Of a stretch of DNA of 38,578 nt, positions 35,407 to 38,578 are shown in pieces (the first letter of the stretch is position 1; each line of letters opens with the position of its first letter). Both the position numbers and the translations under genes were made by a program. The DNA is from Mycobacterium paraffinicum (lineage in GTDB: Bacteria; Actinomycetota; Actinomycetes; Mycobacteriales; Mycobacteriaceae): contig NZ_MPNT01000047.1 of the NCBI RefSeq assembly GCF_001907675.1, forward strand, positions 1-38,578, in the 5' to 3' direction. Under the pieces are notes generated by a model. It was not told where the DNA came from. It saw nothing but the letters and a program-made list of their open reading frames with translations, and did not search any database.

Positions 35407-36984
35407 ATGTCGGGTGTGGGGCTCGGTCAGCTGCTGCTGGCGCTGGACGCGACCCTGGTCAGCCTGGTGGAGGCGCCGCGGGGGCTGGACCTGCCGGTGA
35501 GCTCGGCGGCACTGATCGACAGCGACGACGTGCGGCTGGGGCTGGCGGCGGCCGCCGGCTCGGCCGACGTGTTCTTCCTGCTGGGCGTCGCCGACGACGA
35601 GGCACTGCGGTGGATCACCAGGCAGGCGCGCGAGCGGGTACCGGCGGCGATCTTCGCAAAGGAGCCGTCGACCGCGTTGGTGAGCGCGGCGGTCGGGGCG
35701 GGGGCGGCGGTGGTGGCCGTCGAGCCGCGGGCGCGCTGGGAGCGGCTCTATCAGTTGGTCAATCACGTCCTGGCGCACCACGGCGACCGCGCCGATGCGG
35801 CGGAAGACTCGGGCACCGACCTGTTCGGCTTGGCGCAGTCGCTGGCCGACCGCATCCACGGAATGGTCAGCATCGAGAACGCCCAATCGCATGTGCTGGC
35901 CTATTCGGCCTCCAACGACGAAGCCGACGAACTGCGCCGCCTGTCCATTCTGGGCAGGGCGGGACCGCCCGAGCATCTCGAATGGATCGGCCAATGGGGC
36001 ATTTTCGACGCGCTGCGGGCCGGCGACGGGGTGGTCCGCGTGGCCGAGCGCCCGGAGTTGGGTCTGCGCCCGCGGCTGGCCGTCGGAATCTACCAACCCG
36101 ACGCGCGGCGGCCGCCGGAGTTCGCCGGCACCATCTGGGTGCAGCAGGGCAGCCAACCCCTGGCCGACGACGCCGAGGAGATGCTACGGGGCGCGGCGGT
36201 GCTGGCCGCGCGCATCATGGCCCGGTTGGCCGCCCGGCCGTCCACCCACGCGCGGCGGGTGCAGCAGCTGCTGGGCCTGGTCGATGGCGACCCCGACGTG
36301 GACGCGGTCGCCCGCGAGCTCGACCTCACCGCCGACGGCGCTGCGGCGCTGATCGGCTGGGACACCGGTCACGACCCACCCCGCCAGGTCCGGCTGGCCG
36401 ACGTGATGGCGCTGAGCGCCAGCGCATTTCGCCGGGACGCCCAGGTGGCTTCTCGCGGGTCGCGCATCTACGTCCTGCTGCCGCAGACGCAGACCCGTGC
36501 CGTCACCTCGTGGGTCCGCGGCACCATCGCGGCGATGCGCACCGAGCTCGGCGTGCAGCTGCGGGCCGCCATCGCCGCGCCGGTCGCCGGCCTTGCCGGA
36601 ATCGCCCCCGCCCGCGCCGAGCTGGACCGTGTGCTGGATAGCGCTGCGCGCCATCCCATTTCGATTCCACAGGTGACGTCGCTGGCCGAGGCGCGCACCA
36701 CCGTCCTGCTCGACGAGATCGTCACCTTGATCGGTCGCGAACAGCGTTTGACCGATCCCAGGATCGTCGGCCTGCGGGCCGACGATCCGGTTCTCGCCGA
36801 GACGCTGCGCGTGTATCTGGACGGCTTCGGCGATATCGCGTCCGCCGCCCGTGAGTTGCGGGTGCACCCCAACACCGTTCGCTATCGCATCCGGCGCATC
36901 GAGAAGCTGCTGGACACGTCACTCGCCGATCCCGAGGCGCGCCTGCTGTTTTCGCTGGCCCTGCGGGTATCGGACGGCGGCTGA
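35407..36984 (+). CDS. pruC: PucR-family activator of proline catabolism PruC
   Basis: This 525-residue regulator has an N-terminal sensory region, a central GGDEF-like CdaR domain and a C-terminal PucR helix-turn-helix (FGDIASAARELRVHPNTVRYRIRRIEKLLD, about residues 475-505). It matches recalled M. tuberculosis Rv1186c. In mycobacteria this protein, PruC, is reported to be needed for expression of pruA-pruB. The divergent arrangement and the palindrome at 35383-35392 fit direct activation. A leaderless start is indicated by TACGAT 6 nt before ATG 35407. Confidence 0.9.
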   Translation: MSGVGLGQLLLALDATLVSLVEAPRGLDLPVSSAALIDSDDVRLGLAAAAGSADVFFLLGVADDEALRWITRQARERVPAAIFAKEPSTALVSAAVGAGAAVVAVEPRARWERLYQLVNHVLAHHGDRADAAEDSGTDLFGLAQSLADRIHGMVSIENAQSHVLAYSASNDEADELRRLSILGRAGPPEHLEWIGQWGIFDALRAGDGVVRVAERPELGLRPRLAVGIYQPDARRPPEFAGTIWVQQGSQPLADDAEEMLRGAAVLAARIMARLAARPSTHARRVQQLLGLVDGDPDVDAVARELDLTADGAAALIGWDTGHDPPRQVRLADVMALSASAFRRDAQVASRGSRIYVLLPQTQTRAVTSWVRGTIAAMRTELGVQLRAAIAAPVAGLAGIAPARAELDRVLDSAARHPISIPQVTSLAEARTTVLLDEIVTLIGREQRLTDPRIVGLRADDPVLAETLRVYLDGFGDIASAARELRVHPNTVRYRIRRIEKLLDTSLADPEARLLFSLALRVSDGG

Positions 36985-37044
36985 CGCGGCTTCGCCGAGG
37001 GCTTTGGCGGGATTTGCCGACCGGCGGCGGCAAGGCATGCGACA

Positions 37045-37225
37045 ATGTCGTCCGTAAGGTGATGACGATGCAGGAAGCCGGTGCGAATCCGGCGCGGTCC
37101 CGCCACTGTCATCGGGGAGCGACCCTCAACGGCCACGGCTGAAAGGCTGGAAGGCGAGGCGAGCAGCGATCCGAGAGCCAGGACACTCGCGTCATTGCGT
37201 CCTGCGACCCGGGGCGGTGCACCCC
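37045..37225 (+). ncRNA. Cobalamin (vitamin B12) riboswitch
   Basis: The core shows the classical series: GGTGATGACG near 37058, CAGGAAGCCGGTGCGAATCC at 37071-37090, the CCGCCACTG box near 37100-37108, GGCTGAAAGGCTGGAAGGCG near 37136, and GAGAGCCAGGAC at 37173-37184. A short G/C stem with the palindrome GGTGCACC (37216-37223) follows. It precedes a small ORF and a PPE gene. A B12 switch upstream of ppe2 is known in M. tuberculosis, where it is described as a translational OFF switch. End points are approximate. Confidence 0.93.
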
Positions 37226-37244
37226 GAGAGAGCTGTCAATCACC

Positions 37245-37385
37245 ATGTCCCGTCTCCAGGCATGGGTGGCCGTCGACGCCACCACCGAATCGGCGCCCCG
37301 ACGCCGCGCCCACACCAATCCCGCCCCCGCGCGCATCTTCTCCGCGTCAGGAGCTTTGGCCGCCACCCAAGGCGGCGATCGATGA
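37245..37385 (+). CDS. Upstream ORF (46 codons) coupled to the PPE gene
   Basis: ATG 37245 opens a 46-codon frame (begins [15 protein letters not shown], ends QGGDR) whose TGA at 37383-37385 overlaps the PPE start codon as ATGA. A weak purine run GAGAGAG at 37226-37232 precedes it. The PPE start has little ribosome-site sequence of its own, so coupled translation is likely. By recall, a translated ORF between the riboswitch and ppe2 in M. tuberculosis is required for PPE2 expression. The peptide has no known domain. Confidence 0.7.
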   Translation: MSRLQAWVAVDATTESAPRRRAHTNPAPARIFSASGALAATQGGDR

Positions 37386-38578
37386 CCGCCCCGATCTGGC
37401 TGGCCTCCCCTCCGGAGGTGCATTCGGCGCTACTCAGCAGTGGACCCGGCCCCGGCCCGCTGCTGGCCGCCGCGGCGGCCTGGGGCTCGCTGAGCGCCGA
37501 GTACGGCGAGGCCGCCGCCGAGCTGACCGCGCTGCTGGGTGCGGTGCAGGCCGGCGCCTGGGGCGGATCGACGGCCGAGGCCTACCTGGCCGCGCACACG
37601 CCGTACCTCGCGTGGTTGGCGCGCGCCGGCGCCGACAGCTCGGCGATGGCCGCTCAGCAGCAAGCGGCGGCCGTCGCCTACTGCACGGCCCTGGCGGCCA
37701 TGCCGACCCTGCCCGAGTTGGCCGCCAACCATGCCACCCACGCCGCGCTGGTGGCGACCAATTTCTTTGGCGTCAACACCATCCCGATCGCGCTCAACGA
37801 GGCCGACTACGCCCGGATGTGGGGCCAGGCCGCCACCGTGATGGCCGCGTACGAGGGCGTCGCCACCGCCGCGGTGGCTGCCGCCCCAGCAGCGACGCCG
37901 GCCCCGCAGGTCATGGCCGCCGACACCCTGGCGGCCGCTTCCTCCGTGTCGTCGCTGCCCCCCGACCGGCAGAACGAGGTCCTGGACTGGTTGCAGCGGA
38001 TCGGCTTCATCGACTTCTACAACAGGTTCATCCAGCCGTTCATCGATCTGCTGATGAACAACCCGTTCTTCAAGGCGCTGTTCTCCGGGTTCGACCCCTG
38101 GCTGCCCGTCCTCGGCAATCCGCTGAGCTTCCTCAACCCGTTCAACATCGCGTTCGCCCTCGGCTACCCGATGGATTTCGGTTCCTACTTCGCCTATCTG
38201 GCGCAAACCTTCTCGTTCATCGCGGCCGACCTCGCCGCGGCGTTCGCTTCGGGCAATCCGGCGACCATCGCCTGGACGTTGTTGTTCACCGCCATCGAAG
38301 CCATCGGCACGATCGTCACCGACACCATCGCGCTGATCAAGACGTTGCTCGAGCAGATGCTCGTGCTGATCCCGGCCATCGTGCCCCTGCTGGCCGTCTC
38401 GGTGATTCCGTTGGTGGTGCCCACCCTGGTCGGTGGTCTGGCCGGCCTGACGGGTTTGGCTGGGCTGCATGCCATCCCGGTGCTTCCGGTTCTGCCGGCC
38501 CCGTCGTTCATCCCGGCGGCGCTGGCGCCGACCCCACCGCCCACGCCCAGCCCGGCCCCGGCGCCCGCGGCCGCGCCA
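37382..38578 (+). CDS. PPE-family protein, PPE2-like (3' end outside window)
   Basis: 399 codons are visible with no stop. The PPE domain (about residues 1-165) has SPPEV at 9-13 and the WxG turn at Trp60-Gly61-Gly62. It is followed by a hydrophobic C-terminal region ([60 protein letters not shown]) and a Pro-rich segment at the window edge. These segments match recalled M. tuberculosis PPE2 (Rv0256c). It is probably exported or surface-associated; M. tuberculosis PPE2 has also been linked to host-cell targeting and to cobalt/B12 transport. It is controlled by the upstream B12 riboswitch and ORF. Whether cobQ/cobU follow cannot be seen. Confidence 0.9.
   Translation, partial: MTAPIWLASPPEVHSALLSSGPGPGPLLAAAAAWGSLSAEYGEAAAELTALLGAVQAGAWGGSTAEAYLAAHTPYLAWLARAGADSSAMAAQQQAAAVAYCTALAAMPTLPELAANHATHAALVATNFFGVNTIPIALNEADYARMWGQAATVMAAYEGVATAAVAAAPAATPAPQVMAADTLAAASSVSSLPPDRQNEVLDWLQRIGFIDFYNRFIQPFIDLLMNNPFFKALFSGFDPWLPVLGNPLSFLNPFNIAFALGYPMDFGSYFAYLAQTFSFIAADLAAAFASGNPATIAWTLLFTAIEAIGTIVTDTIALIKTLLEQMLVLIPAIVPLLAVSVIPLVVPTLVGGLAGLTGLAGLHAIPVLPVLPAPSFIPAALAPTPPPTPSPAPAPAAAP

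Noticed and set aside
37014..37046. Promoter for the riboswitch transcript (TTGCCG and GACAAT)
   Set aside because: The spacing is about 21 nt and the -10 lacks the TANNNT pattern, so I do not annotate it.

Overview
Organism. The window is high-GC actinobacterial DNA and reads as a Mycobacterium chromosome, probably a slow-growing non-tuberculous species of the M. avium-complex kind. The gene order is recognisably the M. tuberculosis Rv1229c-to-Rv1186c segment in inverted orientation. SigE, RseA, TatB, GpgS, FolP2, FadD6, DapE and DapD match, by my recall, their M. tuberculosis counterparts over most of their length. Rv numbers quoted here are recalled orthology, not search results.

Layout. 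(1) 1-5.1 kb: a proline/alanine-rich C-terminus, mrp, then the envelope-stress block tatB-htrA-rseA-sigE on the minus strand. (2) 5.1-9.9 kb: an O-methyltransferase, then a TetR-controlled multidrug ABC exporter (regulator, ATPase, permease, membrane methyltransferase-like protein). (3) 10.2-16.1 kb: sugar polymer genes (divergent glgC and glgM; gpgS-folP2) with a DUF3117 protein, tagA and a DivIVA-domain protein. (4) 16.1-20.7 kb: fadD6, a LOG-type phosphoribohydrolase and a large P-loop/helical-repeat protein. (5) 20.8-25.7 kb: lysine/DAP genes dapE and dapD (divergent), a metabolite:H+ symporter and fadD36. (6) 25.8-32.6 kb: an alpha/beta hydrolase followed by an apparently accessory block: an aldehyde dehydrogenase divergent from a five-gene operon (MaoC-like subunit, DUF35 subunit, MaoC hydratase, SCP2-thiolase-type aldolase, TetR), then a metallo-beta-lactamase-fold hydrolase. 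This block sits where M. tuberculosis has Rv1190/sigI. (7) 32.7-37.0 kb: proline catabolism pruB-pruA with the divergent PucR-type regulator pruC. (8) 37.0 kb to the end: a cobalamin riboswitch, a 46-codon upstream ORF and a PPE2-type gene that runs off the window.

How the genes work together. The sigE block couples sensing and repair of envelope stress. glgC/glgM and gpgS use sugar nucleotides for alpha-glucan and methylglucose lipopolysaccharide. pruB/pruA/pruC form a proline-to-glutamate unit. The block at 26.7-31.8 kb has the parts of a hydratase, retro-aldolase and aldehyde dehydrogenase route for shortening an acyl-CoA side chain. It resembles the cholesterol igr genes chsH1-chsH2-ltp2, but with chsH2 split in two.

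Non-coding structure. Three arrays of a 55-56 bp tandem repeat each abut the stop codon of a plus-strand gene. One long inverted-repeat family occurs twice (near glgC and between dapE and dapD), and two further long inverted repeats lie at other gene ends. At least twelve genes have a TANNNT -10 element 5-7 nt before a start codon, indicating widespread leaderless transcription.
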